Assembly (NCBI RefSeq): GCF_031432425.1
Contig: NZ_JAVKPH010000024.1
Span: 1 to 61,667, forward strand
DNA: 61,667 nucleotides
Source of the DNA: Ruixingdingia sedimenti
Lineage (GTDB): Bacteria > Pseudomonadota > Alphaproteobacteria > Rhodobacterales > Rhodobacteraceae
Direction: 5' to 3'
The first letter of the stretch is position 1. Every line of letters starts with the position of its first letter. The notes beneath the pieces were generated by a model, which saw only the letters and a program-made list of their open reading frames with translations, was not told the DNA's origin and searched no databases. Shown piece after piece: positions 41,625-50,510 of this stretch. The position numbers were made by a program, and so were the translations under genes.

Positions 41625-43187
41625 ATGCCGATACTGAACTGGCTGACACGGGACGAGGACATCCGCACGGCACAGCACGTGCCCTATCGCCTGCTGGAAG
41701 AAGTCCCGGATTTGTCGGCCGGCGGCGGTGACGCGGGCAACATGCTGATCCAGGGCGACAACCTGGAAGCGCTGAAGGCCCTGCTGCCGTTCTACGCCGG
41801 TCGGGTGAAGTGCATCTACATCGACCCGCCCTACAACACACGTTCGGCCTTCGAGCATTACGACGACAACCTGGAGCACACGAAGTGGTTGGCCATGATG
41901 TGGCCGCGGCTGGAACTGCTGCGGGAGCTGCTGGCCGAGGATGGCTCGATCTGGGTCAGCATCGACGACAACGAGGGGCATTACCTCAAGGTCATCATGG
42001 ATGAGGTGTTCGGGCGCAGGAACTTCGTCACCTCATGCACATGGCAACAACGGACAACCCGGGAAAATCGCAAAGTGTTCTCGGAGGATTGCGAACGAGT
42101 CATGATTTATTGTCGAGAGCCTGCGAAGTTTGGGGCAGCGCGAAATGATCTCGAACTCTCCGACACGGTGAAGGGCCGATACAAGAATCCTGACGACGAC
42201 CCGCGAGGCCCATGGCAGTCCGTATCGGTGAACGCACAGGGCGGGCATGGAACTCCAAGCCAGTTCTATGATTTCACGGCACCCAACGGAAAAGTTCACA
42301 TGCTCCCGGCCGGGCGCTGTTGGCTCTACACTTGGCCGGTGATGCAGGAGAAAATCGCAGACAATCGGATTTGGTTTGGTGCCACAGGGAACAACGCACC
42401 GCGAGAAAAGAAATTCCTGTCCGAGGCGAAAGCCGGCTTGACGCCGAATACCCTATGGCTCGCGGCTGACGTGGGTACAAACGACGAGGCGAAAAAAGAA
42501 ACGGTGAAAGTTTTCGGATCGACCGTTTTTGACACGCCCAAACCCGAACGCCTCATCCAGCGCATCCTGCATATCGCCACCAACCCCGGCGACCTCGTGC
42601 TCGACTCCTTCCTCGGCTCGGGCACCACGGCGGCCGTCGCGCAGAAGATGGGGCGGCGCTGGATCGGCATCGAGATGGGCGAGCACGCCCGCACCCATTG
42701 CGCCCCGCGCCTGCAAAAGGTCATCGAGGGCGAACAGGGTGGTATCTCGAAAGCCGTCGGCTGGCAGGGCGGCGGCGGGTTTCGCTTCTACCGCCTCGGC
42801 CCGCCGGTCTTCGACGCGGAGGGCCATATCCGGCAGGACATCCGCTTTGCGGTGCTGGCGGCGCATGTCTGGTTCTCGGAAACCGACCGGCCCTGGGATG
42901 GCAAGGGCGACAGCCCGCTGCTCGGCATCCATGGCGGCCGCGCCCATGCGCTGCTCTACAACGGCATTCTCGGCGACAAGCGGCCAGGCGGCGGCAATGT
43001 GCTGACCCGCGCGACGCTGGCCCTGATCCGGGAAGATATCGCCAGGCTCGCGCCGGATTTCGTCAGGGAAAACCCCGGCTATCCGCTGACTGTCTATGGC
43101 GAGCAATCCCGCCTGACGCCCGCCACGCTCGACCGCGAGCGCATCACCTTCAAGCAGACGCCCTACGACGTCAAAGCGCGCAAGTAA
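41625..43187 (+). CDS. mod: type III restriction-modification methylase (Mod)
   Basis: A 520-residue beta-class adenine methyltransferase. Motif IV is YIDPPYNTRS near residue 63; the AdoMet motif I is LDSFLGSGTTAAV near 328, in the DPPY-first order of type III Mod. The stretch between (about 42030-42540, residues 135-305) is the likely target-recognition domain and has clearly lower G+C (about 47% in one sampled line) than both flanks. It is followed after 11 bases by the Res gene. Confidence 0.93.
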   Translation: MPILNWLTRDEDIRTAQHVPYRLLEEVPDLSAGGGDAGNMLIQGDNLEALKALLPFYAGRVKCIYIDPPYNTRSAFEHYDDNLEHTKWLAMMWPRLELLRELLAEDGSIWVSIDDNEGHYLKVIMDEVFGRRNFVTSCTWQQRTTRENRKVFSEDCERVMIYCREPAKFGAARNDLELSDTVKGRYKNPDDDPRGPWQSVSVNAQGGHGTPSQFYDFTAPNGKVHMLPAGRCWLYTWPVMQEKIADNRIWFGATGNNAPREKKFLSEAKAGLTPNTLWLAADVGTNDEAKKETVKVFGSTVFDTPKPERLIQRILHIATNPGDLVLDSFLGSGTTAAVAQKMGRRWIGIEMGEHARTHCAPRLQKVIEGEQGGISKAVGWQGGGGFRFYRLGPPVFDAEGHIRQDIRFAVLAAHVWFSETDRPWDGKGDSPLLGIHGGRAHALLYNGILGDKRPGGGNVLTRATLALIREDIARLAPDFVRENPGYPLTVYGEQSRLTPATLDRERITFKQTPYDVKARK

Positions 43188-43198
43188 CGGGGCATCCG

Positions 43199-45835
43199 AT
43201 GAAGCTGAAGCAATACCAGGCCGATACTCTCTCCGTTCTCCGCCGCTTCTTCGAGGAGGCGCGCGTGGCGGGTCCGAAGGGCGCCTATGAGGCGATCACG
43301 GCGGAGCCGGAGCAGGCCCGGCGGCTCGGCCGCTATGGCGGCACCTACGCGCCGCTCGCCGAACTGCCGGCCGTGCCTTACGTCTGCCTGCGCCTGCCCA
43401 CCGGCGGCGGCAAGACAATCCTCGGCGCCCATGCCATCGGCATCGCGCGCGACGCCTGGGTGGAAAAGGACTATCCGATGGTGCTGTGGCTGGTGCCGTC
43501 GAACACCATCCGGCTGCAGACCGCCGAGGCGCTGAAGAACCCCCGCCACCCCTATCGGCAGGCGCTGGACGAGGCCTTCGACGGAAGGGTGCGGGTGTTC
43601 GACATCGCGGATTTCACCCATATCCGCCCGCACGACATCCGCGACCATTGCTGCATCATCGTGGGCACGATCCAGACCCTGCGCGTGTCGAACACCGAAG
43701 GGCGCAAGGTCTATGCCCATAACGAGAACATGGAGCCGCATTTCACCGCGCTGCCCAAGACCCTACCGGGGCTGGAGACGCTGGAAGGCGGCGGGTGCAA
43801 GTTCTCCTTCGCCAATCTGATGCATGTGCACCGGCCGCTGATGATCGTGGACGAGGCGCACAACGCCGTCACCGGCCTGACGCGCGAGATGCAGGCGCGG
43901 GTGAACCCGTCCGCGATCATCGAGTTCACGGCGACGCCGCGGCTGAATTCCAACATCCTGCACAGCGTGACGGCGCAGGAGCTGAAGCTGGAAGAGATGA
44001 TCAAGCTGCCGATCATGCTGTCCGAGCACGACACCTGGCAGAACGCGGTGAACGGCGCCATCGCGTCGCGGGCGTCGCTGGCCGAGACGGCCGAAGGAGA
44101 TTCCGACTACATCCGCCCCATCGTCCTGTTCCAGGCGCAGCCGAAGAACCAGGAGGTGACGGTCGAGGTGCTGAAGAAGCACCTGATGGAGGTGGAGCAG
44201 ATCCCCGAGCACAAGATCGCCATCGCGACCGGCGATCAGCGTGAACTGGACGGGATCAACCTGTTCGATCCGAAATGCCCGATCGAATACGTCATCACCG
44301 TCGAGGCGCTGAAGGAGGGCTGGGATTGCTCCTTCGCCTATGCGTTCTGCTCAGTCTCGCGGATCCAGAGCGCGGTGGATGTGGAGCAATTGCTGGGCCG
44401 CGTCCTGCGGATGCCCTATGCGCGGCGCCGCAAGGCCGAGGATCTGAACCGCGCCTATGCGTTCCTGTCGGAGCCGTCATTCGGCGAGGCGGCCCGGTCG
44501 CTGGCCGACAAGCTGGTGGCGATGGGCTTCGAGGAGGACGAGGCGCTCGACAATATCGAACCGGCGCAGGGGTCGCTCGATGCCGATACCGGCCTGTTCG
44601 GCCCACGCGACAAGCCAAAGCCGACCTTCCGGCACACGGTAGCGGCGACGCCAGAGGTGGTTGCCGAGTTGAAGAAGCGCGAAGGTGTGAGCGTCCGCGA
44701 GACCGCCGATGGCAAGGTCGAGATCGTCGTGACCGGCCGCGTCGATGGCGGCCTCGAACAGGCGATCATCGCGGCGCTGCCCGAGACCGAACGGACGGGT
44801 TTCTCAGCCGCCGTCACCAAGTATCGCGTCGAGGTGAAGGACCAGCTGTCGCCTGCGGAACAGGGCGAGGCGTTCGAGGTTCCCCGTCTGGTGTCGGAGA
44901 TTCAGGGCGCGTTCGAATTCGCAGACACCGACGTGTTCATGGAGTTCCACGACTGGTCGCTGCTCGATCATTCGTCGAAGCTGGGCGAGGCCGAGTTCGC
45001 GATCCGCGAGACGGCCCGCAGCTTCGAGATCGACCTCGACGGCAACCGCGTCACCTATCAGTTCGCCGACGAGGCCGAGCAACTGGCGCTGGATATCGAT
45101 GTCGAAGGTTGGACGCCCGAGGCGCTGGTGCTGTGGCTCGACCGGCAGGTGCGTCAGCCGGACATCCATCAGAGCGAACTTCTGCGCTGGCTGCGCGACC
45201 TCGTCAGCCACCTGATCACCGCGCGCGGCATGCACGTCGCGGCGCTGATGCGCTGCAAGTTCATCCTCGCCCGCAAGGCCCGCGAGAAGCTCGCCGCCAT
45301 CCGCCAGCAGGAACGCGACGGCGTCTATCAGCGGTACCTGTTTGCGCCGGAAGCCCGGGTCGAGGTGTCGTTCGACGAGGCTTTCACCTTCAAGGACGGG
45401 ATGTATTGGGATCAGCGCCGGTATCGCGGGCGCTGGAAACCGCGACGGCACTTCCTCGGCCCCGACCATGTGCCTGCCTTCGACGGCGCGGAGAATGGTG
45501 AGGAATTCCAGTGCGCGCAGGCCATCGACAGCCTTCCGGGCCTGAAGTTCTGGATTCGCAACGTCGCCCGGCATCCCAACTCGTTCTGGCTGCCGACCGC
45601 CACCGACAAGTTCTACCCGGATTTCGTGGCGCGGATGGATGACGGACGCCTGCTCGTCGTCGAGTACAAGGGCGCCCACATCGCCGACGGCCCGGATACC
45701 GCTGAAAAGCGGACCATCGGCCAGTTGTGGGAGAGAAAAAGCGGCGGCAAGGGCTTGTTCGTCGTGGTCGAGAAGACGGTGGACGGGAAGGACATGCGGG
45801 CTCAGATGATGGGAAGGGTTGTCGACCAGCCATAG
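43199..45835 (+). CDS. res: type III restriction endonuclease subunit (Res)
   Basis: An 878-residue SF2 helicase-nuclease. Walker A is LPTGGGKTILGAHA near residue 70; DEAH is MIVDEAHNAV; motif III is FTATPR; motif VI region is QLLGRVLRMPYARR. The C-terminus has a PD-(D/E)xK nuclease core (FYPDFVARMDDGRLLVVEYKG). It translocates on DNA and cleaves with Mod. All motifs are intact, so the system looks functional. Confidence 0.93.
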   Translation: MKLKQYQADTLSVLRRFFEEARVAGPKGAYEAITAEPEQARRLGRYGGTYAPLAELPAVPYVCLRLPTGGGKTILGAHAIGIARDAWVEKDYPMVLWLVPSNTIRLQTAEALKNPRHPYRQALDEAFDGRVRVFDIADFTHIRPHDIRDHCCIIVGTIQTLRVSNTEGRKVYAHNENMEPHFTALPKTLPGLETLEGGGCKFSFANLMHVHRPLMIVDEAHNAVTGLTREMQARVNPSAIIEFTATPRLNSNILHSVTAQELKLEEMIKLPIMLSEHDTWQNAVNGAIASRASLAETAEGDSDYIRPIVLFQAQPKNQEVTVEVLKKHLMEVEQIPEHKIAIATGDQRELDGINLFDPKCPIEYVITVEALKEGWDCSFAYAFCSVSRIQSAVDVEQLLGRVLRMPYARRRKAEDLNRAYAFLSEPSFGEAARSLADKLVAMGFEEDEALDNIEPAQGSLDADTGLFGPRDKPKPTFRHTVAATPEVVAELKKREGVSVRETADGKVEIVVTGRVDGGLEQAIIAALPETERTGFSAAVTKYRVEVKDQLSPAEQGEAFEVPRLVSEIQGAFEFADTDVFMEFHDWSLLDHSSKLGEAEFAIRETARSFEIDLDGNRVTYQFADEAEQLALDIDVEGWTPEALVLWLDRQVRQPDIHQSELLRWLRDLVSHLITARGMHVAALMRCKFILARKAREKLAAIRQQERDGVYQRYLFAPEARVEVSFDEAFTFKDGMYWDQRRYRGRWKPRRHFLGPDHVPAFDGAENGEEFQCAQAIDSLPGLKFWIRNVARHPNSFWLPTATDKFYPDFVARMDDGRLLVVEYKGAHIADGPDTAEKRTIGQLWERKSGGKGLFVVVEKTVDGKDMRAQMMGRVVDQP

Positions 45836-45907
45836 TTCATGCGATACGCCTGCGACATGGGTGAATAGAGCGCACGGCCCAGCGAATGCCGGACCGTGCA
45901 GTTTCTC

Positions 45908-46096
45908 TCAGGGCTTGCGGCGGTGCTGGGTCGGATCGACGAGGCGGTACCGCTGGCCCTTCTGTTCGGGCGGAGGCAGGGGCTCGTTGCGCGTGACGGT
46001 GCGCTCAACGCCGGTTCCGCCACCCCGTGGGCCGGTGATCTCATACTGACCGGATTTCGGGGCTTTTTGCCCAGGCTTGAGGAGCTTGTCAGGCAT
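45908..46096 (-). CDS. small conserved hypothetical protein
   Basis: A 62-residue protein from ATG 46096 beginning MPDKLLKPGQKAPKSGQYEI, then a Gly/Arg loop and EPLPPPEQKGQRYRLVDPTQH. The first segment resembles small YjzC-like proteins, but I cannot name a function. Its start overlaps the stop of the small helix-turn-helix gene upstream. Confidence 0.6.
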   Translation of the reverse strand: MPDKLLKPGQKAPKSGQYEITGPRGGGTGVERTVTRNEPLPPPEQKGQRYRLVDPTQHRRKP

Positions 46097-46274
46097 GCCC
46101 CACCCCCATGGATTCGGGTGGGACGTCCGCAAAGCGTTTGCCAGTCGCGATCTCGCTGATACGACCTTGGTTCAGATCGAAGTCCGCAGCGATCCGGTGC
46201 TGGAAGTCTCCCCGGGCAAGCCGGGCCTTGATGATCGACACCTCCTGCGGTGTCAGCTTGGTGATGGTAGCCAT
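46089..46274 (-). CDS. small helix-turn-helix protein
   Basis: A 61-residue protein (begins MATITKLTPQEVSIIKARLA). HRIAADFDLNQGRISEIATGKRF reads as a helix-turn-helix recognition region. It is the first of two overlapping reverse genes between the type III genes and HigBA. Probably a DNA-binding regulator. Confidence 0.65.
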   Translation of the reverse strand: MATITKLTPQEVSIIKARLARGDFQHRIAADFDLNQGRISEIATGKRFADVPPESMGVGHA

Positions 46275-46414
46275 TGAGGCAACTCCGAGGCGCAGGTGAA
46301 AACATTTGCCCTGGAGACTCGAAACGTCTATCTCTCGCGTACCACCACAAGAGTGCTTCGGTCTCCGGAGCCACGCAAGTTGGGTGCGCCTAAGCCCTTC
46401 CGACGTGTAGTGAA

Positions 46415-46444
46415 AAGCGGGGTGCCTTGCCGGGCGCCCCGCTT
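46415..46444 (-). terminator. terminator of the higBA unit
   Basis: AAGCGGGG and CCCCGCTT pair, extended by GCC/GGC in the loop. It lies immediately downstream of the HigA/ImmA stop, and the reverse strand continues CTTTTC. It is a plausible factor-independent terminator. Confidence 0.65.
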
Positions 46445-46450
46445 AACCTT

Positions 46451-47683
46451 TCATGCGGCATCCTCCATCAGCAGCCGTCCCACTTCATTTGTCCCGACGA
46501 ATTGTGAAAGGAGCCGATAGTTGTGCATCTCATGGCGGATGCGCCCTGCGACGATGGCGGGATGCACGTCAGCCTTGCGCGCCAGCGAGAGGACGTTTTG
46601 AACGCTCGGGCTGAAACGCGCTGGATGCTCGTCCCAAAGCTTCGACGGAATCAAGGCTTCCTGCGCCCATTCGTCAGCTTCGCGTTCGCGCTCGTCATCG
46701 CGTTCATGGTTGCGCTCGCGAAGCTGAAGATCATCAATGAAGACCTCGCCGTTGCCATCCGGAAAATGGCGGCCGATGTGCGCAAGTTCATGCAGGAGGC
46801 AGAACCAGAAGTTGTCGAGACGGTCGTAACGGATCGTCATTCCGACTACGGGAACCTTGTCTACGGTCCACATCGCGGCACCATCGAGATAGGTCTTCGG
46901 CAGGTGGGCTGCGACGACAAGCGCGATCCCGTGCTTCGCGAGCTTCTCTTGGGCCAGTTTCGGGCCTTCGTCGAAGGTGCTTAGCCGAGCGAGCTCTCGC
47001 AAAAAAGCGTGGTCGATAGTTCCGGTCTTGTAGACACCCGCAAGCCCAGTACGGCGTGCCACACAGAGGATGTGGAGGCACCACGCTTGCAGGGCATGCA
47101 CATCCGACTTGGCGTTCGCGCGAGCGCCGCCACCTTGGCGAAAGAGCGCCTGGGGAAGAGCAGCCGGACCACCGGCACACGCTATCAACTCACGCACGAT
47201 CTCCTCGGCGCGATCCTTCATGTCGGCTGTCTTCTTGATCCAGCCTCGCTTCGCCATCTCCGCAATCGGGAAGCGGTCGAGTTCGATACCGGCTGGAGCC
47301 TTTGGCAGGCCCCCCCCATCTCGGATCAGTACCTCGGCGGGAATACCCAGATGTTCGTGCAGTGCGCGGATCATCTTCAGGGTCAGATCGCGCTTGCCGC
47401 TCAAGACCTCAGAAGTCTTGGCTCGGCTTCCGAAGATTGGGGCCAGGTCACTTTGACTCATTCCGAGCTGCTGCATGCGGAATTTGATCGCTTCTACGGG
47501 ATCGGGCGCATCCATTGGAAAACGCCGATCTTCGTAGACCTCGACGAGAGTTGCGAGCACGTCGAGCTCGTCATCCTCCGCAGGAGAGCGCCCCATATCC
47601 ATGAGCGATTCAACGCGGGCGAGAGCGGTTGCATAGTCCTGCTCGGAATGAATTGGCCGAATACGATGTTCGTTCATCATCAT
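46451..47683 (-). CDS. higA: HigA-type antitoxin fused to ImmA/IrrE metallopeptidase domain
   Basis: A 410-residue protein from the ATG ATG ATG cluster at 47683-47675, preceded by GGAGG. Residues about 55-115 form an XRE helix-turn-helix (FRMQQLGMSQSDLAPIFGSR, VLSGKRDLTLKMIRALHEHL), the HigA part. The C-terminal half has LLHELAHIGRHF near residue 280, the zinc motif of ImmA/IrrE peptidases, with downstream REREADEWAQEALIP. Ordinary HigA is about 100-140 residues, so this is an extended form. It follows and overlaps HigB. Confidence 0.85.
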   Translation of the reverse strand: MMMNEHRIRPIHSEQDYATALARVESLMDMGRSPAEDDELDVLATLVEVYEDRRFPMDAPDPVEAIKFRMQQLGMSQSDLAPIFGSRAKTSEVLSGKRDLTLKMIRALHEHLGIPAEVLIRDGGGLPKAPAGIELDRFPIAEMAKRGWIKKTADMKDRAEEIVRELIACAGGPAALPQALFRQGGGARANAKSDVHALQAWCLHILCVARRTGLAGVYKTGTIDHAFLRELARLSTFDEGPKLAQEKLAKHGIALVVAAHLPKTYLDGAAMWTVDKVPVVGMTIRYDRLDNFWFCLLHELAHIGRHFPDGNGEVFIDDLQLRERNHERDDEREREADEWAQEALIPSKLWDEHPARFSPSVQNVLSLARKADVHPAIVAGRIRHEMHNYRLLSQFVGTNEVGRLLMEDAA

Positions 47684-47973
47684 ACTTCCTCCGCGTTGAT
47701 CTCGTCGTACTCCTTGTGAGTTCCTAGGAAACGGACGAACCCCATCCCCTTCTCGTATTCGAACTTCACGATCAGCCGATATTTGTTGCCGCAGATGTTG
47801 AAGACCACACGCCCCCCCTTGAGAATACTCGCGTTGCGGTACTGGGCCTTGATGTCTGCTGGCGTTTTCCACTCTGCTCGCCTTGCCTCAGCCCACCAAA
47901 CGTCGATCTGCGCTTTCGCATCTGGAAAGCGCTCCCCGAAAGCGATTAGCTTGGGCCGGGAGATGATTCTCAT
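47680..47973 (-). CDS. higB: HigB-type toxin (mRNA interferase)
   Basis: A 97-residue protein: MRIISRPKLIAFGERFPDAK, then KTPADIKAQYRNASILKGGR and KYRLIVKFEYEKGMGFVRFLGTHKEYDEI, the HigB_toxin family pattern of the RelE superfamily. It would cleave mRNA at ribosomes. The ATG lies only about nine bases after the -10 box, so the transcript may be nearly leaderless. It precedes the antitoxin, the usual order for hig loci. Confidence 0.9.
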   Translation of the reverse strand: MRIISRPKLIAFGERFPDAKAQIDVWWAEARRAEWKTPADIKAQYRNASILKGGRVVFNICGNKYRLIVKFEYEKGMGFVRFLGTHKEYDEINAEEV

Positions 47974-47981
47974 CCATCATG

Positions 47982-48034
47982 CTTATACAGCGATCCCCTA
48001 GCCCGTCAATGCAAAACGATCCCTGTGAGGGATC
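47982..48034 (-). promoter_or_regulatory. higBA promoter and operator
   Basis: On the reverse strand TTGACG (48009-48004) and TATAAG (47987-47982) are 16 bases apart. Just upstream, GATCCCT-GTG-AGGGATC (48018-48034) is a perfect 7-bp palindrome, and a further GATCCC-like half-site lies between the boxes. It is a good candidate for autoregulation by HigA. Confidence 0.75.
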
Positions 48035-48122
48035 ACATAGGTGGTGACTGTCGTTCTGGCAACCCCCTGTCAGCCAACCCGTGCGATCGCATGATGCGGA
48101 AGGTGACCAGGGCCCGAAGAAC

Positions 48123-48539
48123 TTAGCTTCGCGTTAGGTCTGTTACAGACCCGAGTCCGTTGCGACCGCGCCACTGCAATCGCCAGTCCGCTGGAAGGGG
48201 CTCGAGCAGCCGTGACAGCGTCACATCAGGCTCCTGTGTGCCATCCAGTATTGCCTCCACAATGTCCGGCGCGAGCAACGTCAGCCGCAGCACGCGGGTC
48301 AGATAGGACACGGCAATACCCTCGCGCTCGGCCAGCTCATTGATCGTTACAAAATCCCCCGACTCCAGAATGCGCTTCCACCGGAAGGCGCGGGCCAGCG
48401 CCTTGACCAGCGCGCTGTCGGTCTTGCGCTGCTGCGCTGCGCCCTCGGGCAGCTGCATCTCCTTCCGCCCACCGCGCCTCACGATGCGGAAAGGGACGTG
48501 GATGGTGACGGTGTCGGGAATCGGCGTGGCGCGGGTCAT
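48123..48539 (-). CDS. recombinase-associated helix-turn-helix protein
   Basis: A 138-residue protein (begins MTRATPIPDTVTIHVPFRIV). RRGGRKEMQLPEGAAQQRKT and FVTINELAEREGIAVSYLTRVLRLTLLAPDIVEAIL are typical of a small protein always found just downstream of large serine recombinases in alphaproteobacterial phages; the second segment is a helix-turn-helix. Its start overlaps the recombinase stop. Possibly a recombination directionality or DNA-binding partner. Confidence 0.8.
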   Translation of the reverse strand: MTRATPIPDTVTIHVPFRIVRRGGRKEMQLPEGAAQQRKTDSALVKALARAFRWKRILESGDFVTINELAEREGIAVSYLTRVLRLTLLAPDIVEAILDGTQEPDVTLSRLLEPLPADWRLQWRGRNGLGSVTDLTRS

Positions 48540-49854
48540 GCTGCTGCTCCAAGGTCGGTGGTGATTTCGCGCGCCAGCCCGGCCAGTCCGTCCATACGCA
48601 GCCGGACGTTCAGCCCTTCGGTGCCGATCTCGACCCGCTCGACCAGCAGCGCGACTATCCGTGCCTGCTCGGCGGGGAACAACTCGTCCCACAGCGGGTC
48701 CAATTGCTGCAGAGCCGCGCGGGCATCGGCCTCGGTGATGTTGTCGGCGTGGGCGCGCGCTGCCTTCCACGTACCAACCACGATCTCGGGCTGGCGGAAC
48801 ACGGCCCGCAATTGATCGATGACGGCCGCCTCGATCTCGCCCGCTGGCATGCGCCCGACAGGGCAAGATCCAGCGCCGTGTTTCAGCACCGTCTGGCTCA
48901 CATAGTAGCGGTAGAGCCTGTCGCCCTTGCGGGTGTGCGTCGGCGAGAAGGCGGCACCGTCCGGTCCGAACAGCAGCCCCTTCAGCAGCGCGGGCGTGTC
49001 GGCGCGGGTTCGTGCCGCCCGCTTGCGGGGGCTTTCGGTCAGGATCGCATGGACCCGATCCCATGTCTCGCGGTCGATGATCCCGTCATGCTCGCCGGGA
49101 TAGCTGTCGCCCTTGTGCACCACCTCACCGATATAGGCGCGGTTATTCAGCATCCGGTAGAGGTATTTCTTGTCGATCCGGTTGCCGCGCGGCGTGCGCA
49201 GGCCGCGCTGGCCCACCTCCCGCGCCAGTTCCGTGCAGGAGCCGATCTCGAGGAACCGAGCAAAGATCCAGCGCACATGGCCGGCGGCTTCCTCGTCGAC
49301 CAGCAGCTTCCGGTTTTCCACCCGGTAGCCATAGGGCGGCACCCCGCCCATCCAGATGCCCTTGCGCCGAGAGGCGGCGACCTTGTCGCGGATGCGCTCC
49401 GCCGTCACTTCGCGTTCGAACTGGGCGAAGCTGAGCAGGATATTCAGCGTCAGCCTGCCCATCGAGGTGGTGGTGTTGAAGGACTGCGTGACCGAAACGA
49501 AGGTCACGCCGTTGCGGTCGAACACCTCGACCAGCTTGGCGAAATCGGCCAGAGAGCGCGAGAGGCGGTCGATCTTGTAGACCACCACCACGTCGACCAA
49601 ACCGTCCTCGATGTCCTCCAGCAGCCGCTTCAGGCCGGGGCGTTCCAGCGTGCCGCCTGAGATACCGCCATCATCATACTGATCGCGGACCAGCACCCAA
49701 CCCTCGGACCGCTGGCTGGCGATGTAGGATTCGCAGGCCTCGCGCTGTGCATGCAGGCTGTTGAACTCCTGCTCCAACCCTTCCTCGGAGGATTTCCTTG
49801 TGTAGACCGCGCAGCGGAGCTTGCGGACAGGTTTCGATTTCTCCGGGGCCTTCG

Positions 49855-49858
<4 letters not shown>
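48536..49858 (-). CDS. large serine recombinase (phage integrase)
   Basis: A 440-residue serine recombinase. The catalytic domain starts LRCAVYTRKSSEEGLEQEFN with the nucleophile Ser, then VVYKIDRLSRSLADFAKLVE and SFAQFEREVTAERIRDK. A recombinase domain (GVPPYGYRVENRKLLVDEEA) and a zinc-ribbon-like region follow; the expected four-cysteine ribbon is largely missing, with GAGSCPVGRM the only clear remnant. It likely integrates the phage. The start ATG 49858 overlaps the DUF2924 gene. Confidence 0.92.
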
Positions 49859-50306
<448 letters not shown>

Positions 50307-50310
<4 letters not shown>

Positions 50311-50510
50311 GCGGTTCTCCGGTGCGTTGGAGTTGCATGAGGGCATTGGTCGCTGGACAAGTGTAGGCAACTTTCTCCGGTATCGTCAGATACTTCGCCA
50401 CTTTCCCGCATCCGCAGCCGGACCAGCCCGAGCGCCAGCAGACCGCAGAGCTCGGTGCGGCGCTCGGCGGGCGTCATCAGGTCGGGCGGCAGCGGATTGG
50501 GGCGTTTCAT
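50307..50510 (-). CDS. small conserved phage protein
   Basis: A 67-residue protein: MKRPNPLPPDLMTPAERRTE then LCGLLALGLVRLRMRESGEV. I recall this short protein beside DUF2924 genes in many alphaproteobacterial elements. Its ends overlap both neighbours (ATGA), showing a coupled operon. Function unknown. Confidence 0.7.

Noticed and set aside
29056..48122. Attachment-site core shared between the end of the late operon and the recombinase end
   Set aside because: By eye no convincing common core was found between 29056-29171 and 48035-48122; an alignment would be needed.
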